Shown piece after piece: positions 7,391 to 15,088 of a stretch of 35,305 nucleotides of DNA. The notes under the pieces are model-generated. The model had not been told where the DNA came from, ran no database searches, and saw nothing but the letters and a program-made list of their open reading frames with translations. The DNA is from JBKEBQ01 sp047973225. GTDB lineage: Bacteria > Bacillota_I > Bacilli_A > Erysipelotrichales > Erysipelotrichaceae. Both the position numbers and the translations under genes were made by a program. Position 1 is the first letter of the stretch; each line of letters starts with the position of its first letter. Location of the stretch: assembly GCA_047973225.1 (NCBI GenBank), contig JBKEBQ010000033.1, positions 1 through 35,305 on the forward strand. The letters run 5' to 3'.

Positions 7391-8254
7391 TTATTCAATT
7401 TCGGATGCAATTTTTTTCAAATTTGCTAGTCCTTGCACTGCAAGATCTTCTCCCGTATCTGCAAATTTTCTCCATATTGCGCAATTCGCATTTAATTCCT
7501 CAAAACTTGGATCAAAGCTTTCGATAACACACGGCCCCTCGTAACCAACTTTCTTTAAAGCAATAAAGAATTCTTTAAATGGTACAAGTCCTGTGCCTGG
7601 TATTCCTCGATTGTTTTCGCAAAGGTGAATATAACCTAAATACTCTTTTCCGCAAGTTTCAACAGCTTTCACATAACTAGTCTCTTCACGAATCATATGG
7701 AAGCAGTCCAGATGAACTGCCATATTACCAGTACCCACATCTTTACAGTAACGAACACCTTCTTCTGCCGTATTAATAAAATGTGTTTCGAATCGATTTA
7801 CTGGCTCTACACAGATTTTCAATTTTGGATGTTTCTTAAGTGCATATTCTGCGACTTCTCGCATTGCTTCTACTGAATGCTTCCACTCTAGCTCAGTTTT
7901 TGGTTTTCCACTTAAACAACCCCAACCAGCATAGTTTACTCCACCAAGAATATTCGAACCTAAAGCCAAGTTGATATCTACTAATTTCTTTAAAGATTCG
8001 ATTCCATTACGACGAATTTTTTCATCATCTGAAATCAAGTTGTTATCAGCATTCAAAGTTGTTGTAGTTACAATTTCTAAATTTGTATTTGCCAGTTTTA
8101 CTTTTACTTTTTCGGTTGGAAAGGTAAAAGGATAGGCAATAGCAAGATCAATTATTTTAAATCCCAACTCTTCTGCTGTTGGAATAATCCATAAGTCTTT
8201 CTCACCAAAGACTTCACTCCAAATAAATGAGTCTACTCCAAATCTAATCTTCAT
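7391..8254 (-). CDS. Ketose 3-epimerase-family protein (D-tagatose/D-psicose 3-epimerase-like)
   Basis: This 287-residue TIM-barrel protein belongs to the sugar-phosphate isomerase/epimerase superfamily. The metal and catalytic residues fall at the positions typical of D-psicose 3-epimerase: Glu150 (CVEPVNRFETH), Asp183 and His186 (HLDCFHM), His210 and Arg216 (IHLCENNRGIPGTG), and Glu245 (VIESF). Such enzymes use Mn or Co to invert C3 of free ketoses, and some relatives act on ketose phosphates. It is the first gene of the operon, preceded by AGGAGAG. It may convert an uncommon ketose, or a dehydrogenated polyol, into the form the aldolase accepts. The exact substrate is unknown. Confidence 0.9.
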   Translation of the reverse strand: MKIRFGVDSFIWSEVFGEKDLWIIPTAEELGFKIIDLAIAYPFTFPTEKVKVKLANTNLEIVTTTTLNADNNLISDDEKIRRNGIESLKKLVDINLALGSNILGGVNYAGWGCLSGKPKTELEWKHSVEAMREVAEYALKKHPKLKICVEPVNRFETHFINTAEEGVRYCKDVGTGNMAVHLDCFHMIREETSYVKAVETCGKEYLGYIHLCENNRGIPGTGLVPFKEFFIALKKVGYEGPCVIESFDPSFEELNANCAIWRKFADTGEDLAVQGLANLKKIASEIE

Positions 8255-8305
8255 CTTTCTCTCCTTTCTGTTTGGAAGTCTTGCTTGTCTTCCCTTCTAA
8301 TTTAA

Positions 8306-8412
8306 TGATAAAAGAGCTAAAATAAAAAAGCCAATTCATTAAGTCTTTGTTTTGCACCAAGTCTAGTTCATAAAAATATTAATCGATTTTCAACCGATAA
8401 ACATTGATGTTT
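8306..8412 (-). promoter_or_regulatory. Candidate promoter and operator region of the sugar operon
   Basis: This is the region upstream of the first operon gene. A possible minus-strand promoter is TTGGCT (8329-8334), a 17-base spacer and TTATCA (8306-8311). Just upstream lie two adjoining inverted repeats: ATCGATT-ttc-AACCGAT (8382-8398, one mismatch) and AAACAT-tg-ATGTTT (8399-8412, perfect). They are good candidates for a regulator site, for example that of the nearby PRD protein, but this is pattern recognition only. No convincing CcpA cre site was seen. Confidence 0.4.
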
Positions 8413-8442
8413 CTAAATATCTATTATTTGCATTCTCCTATT

Positions 8443-8489
8443 AAAAAAAAGAATTACAGCAATTTTTAAAATTACTGTAATTCTTTTTA
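8443..8489. terminator. Strong bidirectional hairpin upstream of the sugar operon
   Basis: GAATTACAG and CTGTAATTC, continued by AATTTT/AAAATT, give a nearly perfect 16-base stem with one mismatch. A-rich sequence on the left and T-rich on the right allow termination on both strands. It lies between the IS3 remnant and the operon, and probably insulates the operon from transcription entering from the IS side. Confidence 0.7.
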
Positions 8490-8535
8490 TGTCTATATTA
8501 AGGTTTTAACTAACAGTTATACCTATTAATAATAT

Positions 8536-8560
8536 TGGTACTATGTCAAGAAAGTAGACC
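8536..8560. repeat. Right terminal inverted repeat of the IS3 remnant
   Basis: The repeat has the same first 18 bases, with one change, as the end at 810-834, but in opposite orientation. Thus the two repeats face outward from their own elements and inward on the sugar operon. Confidence 0.7.
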
Positions 8561-8579
8561 ACTTAAATAGAGACACTTC

Positions 8580-8990
8580 CTAATTATTAGCTTTTTCAAA
8601 CTGTTTGATGTATTCATTCACTGATACATAATCACAATGTGAATGAATGCGCACCGCATTATAAAATGCTTCCATGTATTTAAATACTAAAGTATATGTT
8701 TGTTGATAATTCAAAATATTATGTGGGTTTAACCATTCACGTTTAATCAGCTCATGAAAGGATTCAATACAAGCATTATCATAGGGAGTGCCTTTATCAG
8801 AATAACTACAAAGCATGTCCTTACATAATTCTTGATATTTAGCATTCACCCCTATCATTTTGAATCACGATGCACGAACATCTCCTACTTGCTCGTTTGC
8901 TGTTTTAACCATTTGTAGTATCGCAGCATACCTCTAACATAAAAAGATGTATCTTTCTTTATTATTTGTCTCGACATTTCAAATTTTGCT
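8580..8990 (-). pseudogene. IS3 transposase OrfB remnant
   Basis: The intact frame 8580-8858 encodes 92 residues of the OrfB C-terminus, with the third catalytic Glu in DNACIESFHELIKREWL and the AVRIHSHCDY block. Upstream, out of frame, a short VHRDSK piece corresponds to the HSDRGS motif, and RQIIKKD...MLRYYKWLKQQ resembles the OrfB N-terminus. The section between (about 100 residues with the first Asp) is deleted and stops interrupt the rest, so it cannot make transposase. It is about 58% identical by eye to the left copy over the shared C-terminus, so they are related but different elements. Confidence 0.8.
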
Positions 8991-8994
8991 TCTG

Positions 8995-9127
8995 TTAGTC
9001 TTTTGTCAGTATGCCCATGGCTTTTTTTAATACATACAACGCATCCTTTAAATTTTTATTTTCTCTTTATGGTTTAGTTCAAAAATATTGTACCTGAAAG
9101 TTCACCTTTTAGCTCCTTTTTTACTTT
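8995..9127 (-). pseudogene. IS3 OrfA C-terminal remnant
   Basis: One frame ending at 8995 reads ENKNLKDALYVLKKAMGIL, the leucine-zipper end of IS3 OrfA. A preceding piece in another frame reads KVKKELKGELS. The two are out of frame and the helix-turn-helix part is missing. Confidence 0.6.
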
Positions 9128-9245
9128 TACACAATTATACGGACTTTATCTCTCCTTTACACCTTAATTATAGATAAAATCCAAACAAGAAATATACTTA
9201 TAATTATCCATATGGTAAAATATGTCTACTGTCGTATCAAAATTC

Positions 9246-9273
9246 AAAAAAATTATAAAACGGATAATTTTTT
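9246..9273 (-). terminator. Possible terminator after the PRD regulator gene
   Basis: On the minus strand AAAAATTAT and ATAATTTTT form an AT-only stem around CCGTTTT and run into more U residues. It touches the stop of the PRD gene. The stem is weak. Confidence 0.4.
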
Positions 9274-11242
9274 ATACCTCGTGAATAATCATTTCACTAT
9301 TATCAATAACCTCTAATATCTCAGTTTTATTTTTGGCACTACGTATTGCATCAACTCTTCCATGGTCATCAATTAACTCATAAAACTGAGCAAAAAAACT
9401 ATGCACTTCTCCTTGCGTTTCAAAATCAATGGCAATCACAAAGATAATATCTACTTTATCGTCATCAGTCCAACTAATTGGGTGGGTTAAGCGAATAACC
9501 GCAACTCCGCTTTTTAAAACATAACTGCGATAGCCATGAGGAATTGCAATTCCATTTCCGATTGATGTAGGAGTAATATTTTCACGCTGTAAAATTTTGT
9601 CCTCAAATCCTTCACTCACATATCCCTGTTCCATAAGTAGCTTACAACCCTTTTCAATTACATCTTCTTTTTTCTTTGCACTGAATTTAGAGACTAGTAG
9701 TGATTCACTAAACAATTGATAGTCACGAACAATAATTTCCTGTTTCTCAATTTGAATCTCCTTGACTTTCTTTTCTATTAGTGCAAAATCAGGAGTCCCT
9801 ACACGTCTTGATATTTTTAGTGCACGTTCAATCTCAACTGGAGTAGTTGTAATAATTAAATCATAATCCTTTTCATTAATATTTTGAATTTCTTCACTAT
9901 TGATAACTTTAGAAATCGAGATGTTTTCAATACTTCGTTTGATTTTATTTTCAAGATACCTTGAAGTGTTGTAATCATAAGATGTAATCAATAAAGTCTT
10001 TAAATCATAGATTGTATCTTCCATTGCATTATCAATTAACATCACAAAATACGTAATATCATTCTCGGTAAATTTAATATTCAGTTTGGTTTCAATTGAT
10101 AAGATATTTGCTAATACAATTCCATATAAACTAGGTAGTTGCTTTTTGATGTCTCGACGAAAGTAGTTACCTGTAATCATTTGGTAACTTTGCTGCATCT
10201 TTTTCTTCTGGAAAAACAAACCAATATCGCTAATCAGTCCTTCATTAATAAATAATGTTTTATTTGCAATAATTCTTTTTAAGCGTTCCACAAAGTTTCT
10301 GGAAATTTCATCATAATACTCTTCTTTAATAAGACTGGTTGCCACATCATAAGAACCATGAAGTACAAACTGAGCAGCCATACATCTTACTTCAATAGAA
10401 AGATATAACTGAAGATTTTCAACTTCATTATCTAATAAATTTTTCGCTGCTGTATAATCCATATTGGTGATTCGACAATTATTTAAGATGTTTTTTTCGA
10501 TAATAATATTACCATCCTTTACTCTTAATAAAGATACGGTTATATACTCTATTAATTGAACAAATGATACATCATCATAGGTAAAATCAGTGTCTCTTTC
10601 AACCTGGCGCAATAAATCCTGAATTCTGTAGATATCTGATTTTAGATATACTTCCAGATAGTAATTATAAAAACGTTGGTCAATTCGATAATCTAAACGT
10701 TCATCATCTCTGGGATGAACTAACTCTACTTCTTCTAATCGGGAACTGTTGTTGTACATGATTGCCTGACGAATATTAAATTCTCCTCCTTCTACACGTA
10801 CACCTTTATTTCTTGTTTTTATAACTCGCAAATCAAAATACAATAACCACTTCTTAATTAACTCAAGATCTTTTAAAATAATATTTCTTCCTACTCTCAA
10901 GTCATCTGCAAATATCTGTATCGTATAATTGGAGTTGTGTTTAAAAAGCACATCCAAAATATAATTTCTACGATATGCAAAAGAGTATGATTTATCTCTG
11001 TTTTGATTAATCAATTCTTCCAAATCTTTTTTTTGCGACACTTCTGCATCGATCCAAAAACCTTTTCCTGGAACCGAGTTTAATACAGCTCCACTTGATT
11101 GAATTACTTTTCTAATGTAATACATATTGTGTTTAATGCTACTCACTGACATACCAATTTCATTTGCGATATGTTTTGAAGTAACTGGAGTATCACTTCC
11201 CAATAATATTCGAATCGTCTTTTCCGTTAAGGCATCAATCAT
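9272..11242 (-). CDS. PRD-domain transcriptional regulator with EIIB- and EIIA-like domains (MtlR type)
   Basis: This 656-residue regulator begins with two helix-turn-helix regions (residues 1-160), continues with two PTS regulation domains (about 180-400), a IIB-like domain (about 415-500) and a C-terminal Fru/Mtl-type IIA domain with intact histidine (GNGIAIPHGYRSY). This is the MtlR/LicR architecture, usually an activator tuned by PTS phosphorylation. By eye the expected PRD histidines are replaced (IEYITVSLLR, AAQFVLHG, FVMLIDNAM), and the IIB Cys is absent (LLITSYDYNTS). Only the IIA His seems able to accept phosphate. Divergent from malY and just beyond the IS remnant, it is the natural candidate to control the 869-8254 operon. 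GGAGA precedes the ATG. Confidence 0.9.
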   Translation of the reverse strand: MIDALTEKTIRILLGSDTPVTSKHIANEIGMSVSSIKHNMYYIRKVIQSSGAVLNSVPGKGFWIDAEVSQKKDLEELINQNRDKSYSFAYRRNYILDVLFKHNSNYTIQIFADDLRVGRNIILKDLELIKKWLLYFDLRVIKTRNKGVRVEGGEFNIRQAIMYNNSSRLEEVELVHPRDDERLDYRIDQRFYNYYLEVYLKSDIYRIQDLLRQVERDTDFTYDDVSFVQLIEYITVSLLRVKDGNIIIEKNILNNCRITNMDYTAAKNLLDNEVENLQLYLSIEVRCMAAQFVLHGSYDVATSLIKEEYYDEISRNFVERLKRIIANKTLFINEGLISDIGLFFQKKKMQQSYQMITGNYFRRDIKKQLPSLYGIVLANILSIETKLNIKFTENDITYFVMLIDNAMEDTIYDLKTLLITSYDYNTSRYLENKIKRSIENISISKVINSEEIQNINEKDYDLIITTTPVEIERALKISRRVGTPDFALIEKKVKEIQIEKQEIIVRDYQLFSESLLVSKFSAKKKEDVIEKGCKLLMEQGYVSEGFEDKILQRENITPTSIGNGIAIPHGYRSYVLKSGVAVIRLTHPISWTDDDKVDIIFVIAIDFETQGEVHSFFAQFYELIDDHGRVDAIRSAKNKTEILEVIDNSEMIIHEV

Positions 11243-11303
11243 GGTTTATCTCCTTAATTCCCAATTAATTCCCTAATTATCTATCTTCTAACATGTAGTT
11301 TTG

Positions 11304-11332
11304 TTTACATTTTTATTCTAGCATATTAAAAT
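11304..11332 (+). promoter_or_regulatory. Candidate promoter of the malY-like gene
   Basis: TTTACA (11304-11309), a 17-base spacer and TAAAAT (11327-11332) lie 29 bases before the chosen start. The divergent PRD regulator promoter must overlap this short region, so the two may affect each other. Confidence 0.5.
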
Positions 11333-11361
11333 ATAATATATACATAAAAGTGAGGTATCCT

Positions 11362-12528
11362 ATGCATAATTTTGATAAAGTAGTGAATCGAATGAATAGT
11401 GGGTCTGTCAAATGGGATCGCCGTGAAGAGGTTTTTCAAAAGGCAGATATCATCCCTTTATGGGTTGCTGATATGGACTTTACCTCGCCAAAAGAAGTCT
11501 TAGATGCAATACAAAAGCGTCTGCAACATGGAATTTTTGGATATACAGATATCGCTGAAGAACTTTATTCTAGTGTTATCCACTGGAATAAAACGCGACA
11601 TAACTGGGATATCAAAAGAGAACAAATCCTTTTTGATGACAGTGTTTTGTCTTCCTTGAACATTTTATTACACATATTAACCAAAGAAAAAGATAACATA
11701 TTGATGTTATCACCCATCTACTATCCTTTTTTCAATATCGTAAAAACATTAAAACGTGTTTCTATCTTTTCCATAATGAAGGTTGACCATCACCATTATC
11801 AAATTGATTTCTCTGATTTAGAGAAGAAAATGATAAAATATAGTCCCAAAGTTATGATTTTTTGTAATCCACATAATCCTGGCGGTCGCGTTTGGAATCC
11901 AAATGAATTGATCAAGGTAATTGCGCTTTGCAAAAAGTACCATGTCCGTATTATTTCTGATGACATTCATAAGGATATTATTTTTACAGGATACACTTAT
12001 ACACCAATGGCATCGTTAAACACACAGTATAAAGAGCAGATTTATACGCTTAGTGCACCAACAAAAGTCTTTAATATTGCCGGTATCAAAGCTTCTTATG
12101 TGATCATTTATGACGAGCGCATAAGAAGACTATATCAAATAGAAGCAAACAGAAGAACGAGCAGCTCTTTAAATATTTTTGCCATGGAAGCCACAAAAGC
12201 CGCTTATAAACATTGTGCATACTGGGTAGACGAACTCAATGCTTACCTATATAAAAGTTATTTAATGATTCAAAACGGCTTAAAAGATACCCGCTTTATA
12301 TGTTTTCAAAGTGAAGGAACATATCTGTTGTGGATTGATTATACAGCGCTTCACGTATCTTGTGCTGATATGAAACAAATTCTAATTGGTCATGGACTAG
12401 GCATGCAAATGGGCAAACAATTTGGTGAGGCGGGAAAATCATATTTTCGTTTCAACATTGCGACCCAATACGCTGTATTAGAAGATGTTGTTGAACGCTT
12501 AAAATTAATTGATGATATCATAAAGTAG
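11362..12528 (+). CDS. malY: MalY/PatB-type PLP-dependent C-S lyase
   Basis: This 388-residue fold-type I aminotransferase-family enzyme is a cystathionine beta-lyase/cysteine desulfhydrase type. The start is put at ATG 11362 because the preceding GTGAGG, itself a possible GTG start at 11350, makes a good ribosome site. The N-terminus has NFDKVVNRMNSGSVKWD and IIPLWVADMDF, hallmarks of MalY/PatB. The middle has FCNPHNPGGRVW, DDIHKDI, and the PLP lysine Lys235 in SAPTKVFNIAGIK. It likely cleaves cystathionine or cysteine conjugates to pyruvate, ammonia and a thiol. It is monocistronic or paired with ogt 63 bases downstream. Whether it also represses a sugar system as in E. coli MalY is unknown. 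Confidence 0.9.
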   Translation: MHNFDKVVNRMNSGSVKWDRREEVFQKADIIPLWVADMDFTSPKEVLDAIQKRLQHGIFGYTDIAEELYSSVIHWNKTRHNWDIKREQILFDDSVLSSLNILLHILTKEKDNILMLSPIYYPFFNIVKTLKRVSIFSIMKVDHHHYQIDFSDLEKKMIKYSPKVMIFCNPHNPGGRVWNPNELIKVIALCKKYHVRIISDDIHKDIIFTGYTYTPMASLNTQYKEQIYTLSAPTKVFNIAGIKASYVIIYDERIRRLYQIEANRRTSSSLNIFAMEATKAAYKHCAYWVDELNAYLYKSYLMIQNGLKDTRFICFQSEGTYLLWIDYTALHVSCADMKQILIGHGLGMQMGKQFGEAGKSYFRFNIATQYAVLEDVVERLKLIDDIIK

Positions 12529-12591
12529 CCACATCTACGTTCTTTTATATTCATCATTTGAATGAAATTTTATTATATAGGAGGAACCCCC

Positions 12592-13098
12592 ATGTATTAT
12601 GCAACACACTATCGCTCACCTCTTGGTGAATTGAGCATTGCTTGCGATGAAACACATAACCTTGTTGGTATTTGGTTTAAAAATCAAAAATATTTTGGTG
12701 AAAACATGCTTAAAAATGCGATTATTGACGATAATCTCATTGTCTTTACCACCGTAAAAAAATGGCTAGATGCTTATTTTTCTGGAACAAACCCTTCCCC
12801 CATACCTATATCTTTGAAAACCATCGGTACGCCTTTTCAGCAAGATGTTTGGAAACGATTACAAAACATTCCCTACGGGCAAATCACCACTTATGGGGAC
12901 ATCGCCAAACAAATTGCCAAAAACCGAAATCTTTCGTCTATGTCAGCACAAGCAGTTGGTAATGCGATTGCTCATAATCCGATTGCTATCTTAATTCCTT
13001 GTCATCGTGTTATTGCGGCTAATCATACGCTTGCTGGCTATGCCGGAGGTATTGAAAAAAAACAAGCACTATTAACATTAGAAAACATTAAAATATGA
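12592..13098 (+). CDS. ogt: Methylated-DNA-protein cysteine methyltransferase
   Basis: The start is set at 12592 behind AGGAGG; the frame extends 30 bases further up without similarity. The 168-residue protein repairs O6-alkylguanine by transferring the alkyl group to Cys137 in the IPCHRVI motif. Other family blocks are visible: PFQQDVWKRLQNIPYGQITTYGDIA (helix-turn-helix region, quoted here in part as TPFQQDVW and YGQITTYGDIA), AQAVGNAIAHNP (with the Asn and arginine-finger region altered to HNP), and YAGGIEKKQALL at the end. Length fits the Ogt group without an Ada regulatory domain. A hairpin terminator follows. Confidence 0.95.
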   Translation: MYYATHYRSPLGELSIACDETHNLVGIWFKNQKYFGENMLKNAIIDDNLIVFTTVKKWLDAYFSGTNPSPIPISLKTIGTPFQQDVWKRLQNIPYGQITTYGDIAKQIAKNRNLSSMSAQAVGNAIAHNPIAILIPCHRVIAANHTLAGYAGGIEKKQALLTLENIKI

Positions 13099-13137
13099 CC
13101 TAATACATTACGCACACATCTCACAAACTAGATTATG

Positions 13138-13165
13138 AAAAAGCCTTTCACATGAAGGGCTTTTT
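13138..13165. terminator. Bidirectional terminator between ogt and the methyltransferase gene
   Basis: AAAAAGCC...GGCTTTTT flanks a short loop with CACATG. A-run and T-run on both sides let it serve both convergent genes. Confidence 0.8.
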
Positions 13166-13169
13166 ATCT

Positions 13170-13847
13170 CTATTCTTTATTGGCAACAATAACAAGTGCA
13201 TAGCTATTTTCATGAAAAGCTTCCTCTTGAAACCCCGAAAAACTTTGAATATTTTGAAAACCCGCTTCCTGAAGCATATCCTCAAGTTCTTGCTTTCGCA
13301 ATGGAATCAATTCCACACTGTTATGATATTGCTTTTGTGGTGCTCGTAAGGTTGATGAAAATACAACTTTATCTTTTTTAAAAGCATACTTTCGCTCAAA
13401 ACGAACTTCTTCATTTTCAATCGTTGGAAGAGCTATGATATGTTGGTCTAACACGCGATCATAATTGATAATTTGTAGAAGCAAACAATGTTCAGCCTTT
13501 TTAAAACAAGTATTTAAAAAAGCTTGTATGTCTTGTTTACTAGGCAAATGCACCAACGTATTCCCAATGCAGTAAATACTATGAAACTTCGTATCGTCCA
13601 TCGTTAACATATTTTGTGTAGTAAAAGCAATGGAAGCATCTTTTGCTTTGGCATAACGAATCATCTCTTCATCCAAATCGATGCCTTTCAACGTGTAGCC
13701 TTTTTGATGAAGGGCAATGGCATACCCACCACTTCCACATCCAATATCTAGAACAGTTTCCCCTCGCAAATACGTATCTAAAAAATCAATCGTACCTTTC
13801 TTGGCAGGAAAAATTTTATCGAAATATTTTGCATAATTATGGTACAT
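13170..13847 (-). CDS. Class I SAM-dependent methyltransferase
   Basis: This 225-residue protein has a Rossmann SAM-binding domain: motif I VLDIGCGSGGYAIALHQKG, the acidic motif II GIDLDEEMIRYA, and a motif IV-like region HSIYCIGNTLVHL. The start at 13847 is preferred because GGAG lies eight bases upstream; a GTG at 13856 would be too close to it. It lies within a few bases of the transporter stop, so the operon is coupled. The substrate is unknown. The family includes small-molecule and tRNA methyltransferases, and the Zn-PLC/UMF1 neighbours do not settle the choice. Confidence 0.88.
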   Translation of the reverse strand: MYHNYAKYFDKIFPAKKGTIDFLDTYLRGETVLDIGCGSGGYAIALHQKGYTLKGIDLDEEMIRYAKAKDASIAFTTQNMLTMDDTKFHSIYCIGNTLVHLPSKQDIQAFLNTCFKKAEHCLLLQIINYDRVLDQHIIALPTIENEEVRFERKYAFKKDKVVFSSTLRAPQKQYHNSVELIPLRKQELEDMLQEAGFQNIQSFSGFQEEAFHENSYALVIVANKE

Positions 13848-13852
13848 ATCAC

Positions 13853-15088
13853 TCACTCCTTTATATTATCTGCTTTTGAAAATAAAACAAAACCGATGAT
13901 AAACATGATCGTCAAAATAAAAATTCCCCCATTTTGGTTTCCACTAAGTTGCGCAAACAGCCCCATCAATGCTGTTCCTAAAAAACTAGCACCTTTGCCA
14001 CAAATATCGAATATCCCAAAAAATTCTCCCGATTTCTCTTCTGGAATGATTTTAGCAAAATAAGAACGAGATAAAGCCTGAATTGCACCTTGAAACATCC
14101 CTACGCAAACAGCGAGCACCCAAAACTCCCATTGCGCATCTAGTTGAATCGCAAACAAAGCAATACCCGTATATGCAAGGATGCAAAATTTAATTAAAGA
14201 CGCACTCTCCCATATCTTCGAAATTTTTCCAAACAATAATGCAAAGGGAAATGCGACCATCTGCGTAAGCAATAAAGCAAGCAATAAGCCAGTTGCATCA
14301 AGTCCTAACGAGCTACCATAAGCAGTCGCCATTTCAATAATGGTATATACTCCATCAATATAGAAAAAGAAAGCCAATAAAAATAAAAATATTTTTTTTC
14401 TGCTTTTGATATCACGTAGACTTGATGATAAGCGCACAAAACTTTCCTTTACCGGATGTTTTTTAGGCGGGATATAATTTTTTTGCCTATAATTTTTAAT
14501 GAGTGGTAAGCTCATAACAAACCACCAAACCGCATTGATGATAAATGCAATGCCGGTAGCTAAACTTGTCGTCAAGTCAAATGTTTCAGCATTCAAAACC
14601 AACAGAATACTAAGAAGAAACGGGATACAACTGCCAATATATCCCCATGCATAGCCTTGTGAAGATACATCATCCATTTGTTGTTTTTTTGTGATGTCGT
14701 TTAACATGGAATCATAAAATACAAGACTTGCGGAAAAACCAACCTTGGCAATCACAAAAATAATCAAGAAAACTAGCCACGAAGAAGGTATCGAAAGCGC
14801 TGCACAAGCAATCACACCCAACATCATCGACATAGTGAAAATAGGTTTTTTAAAGCCTTTGGTATCAGATATCGTTCCCAATGTTGGTCCTAGAAAGGCT
14901 ACTAAAATCGTGGAAAATGATACCGCATATCCCCAATAGGCTAGATAATCAACCTCCGATATGTTTGCTTGGGTAGCAATCTCATTAAAATAAATGGGAA
15001 TGATAGTAGCCATCAGCAGTGCAAAAGCCGAATTTCCTACATCGTATAATATCCAATATTTCTCAATTTTTGAAAATTTGTGTTTCAT
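13853..15088 (-). CDS. MFS transporter of the UMF1/Atg22 family
   Basis: This 411-residue membrane protein has about 12 hydrophobic segments. It starts KYWILYDVGNSAFALLMATI and has the paired motif GPTLGTISDTKG after TM2-3, both typical of the UMF1 family related to the fungal vacuolar effluxer Atg22. Members are predicted solute exporters, possibly of amino acids, but bacterial substrates are largely unknown. Its ATG overlaps the TAA of the phospholipase-like gene by one base (TAATG), so translation is coupled. No domain is missing and the length is normal. Confidence 0.88.
   Translation of the reverse strand: MKHKFSKIEKYWILYDVGNSAFALLMATIIPIYFNEIATQANISEVDYLAYWGYAVSFSTILVAFLGPTLGTISDTKGFKKPIFTMSMMLGVIACAALSIPSSWLVFLIIFVIAKVGFSASLVFYDSMLNDITKKQQMDDVSSQGYAWGYIGSCIPFLLSILLVLNAETFDLTTSLATGIAFIINAVWWFVMSLPLIKNYRQKNYIPPKKHPVKESFVRLSSSLRDIKSRKKIFLFLLAFFFYIDGVYTIIEMATAYGSSLGLDATGLLLALLLTQMVAFPFALLFGKISKIWESASLIKFCILAYTGIALFAIQLDAQWEFWVLAVCVGMFQGAIQALSRSYFAKIIPEEKSGEFFGIFDICGKGASFLGTALMGLFAQLSGNQNGGIFILTIMFIIGFVLFSKADNIKE

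Larger units (their letters stand above)
8536..9130 (-). mobile_element. Decayed IS3-family element with internal deletion
   Basis: The right end begins with TGGTACTATGTCAAGAAA, matching 17 of 18 bases of the IS3 end at 834. Inside are a C-terminal OrfB fragment and, further upstream, a C-terminal OrfA fragment, both on the minus strand. The middle of OrfB, including the first catalytic Asp, and most of OrfA are gone. No left end was recognised; 9130 is only the limit of recognisable coding similarity. The remnant now separates the operon from its likely regulator gene. Confidence 0.75.

Noticed and set aside
8382..8398. CcpA cre site in the operon promoter region (TGAAAATCGATTAA-like)
   Set aside because: The spacing is off by one base from the cre consensus and the half-sites do not match.
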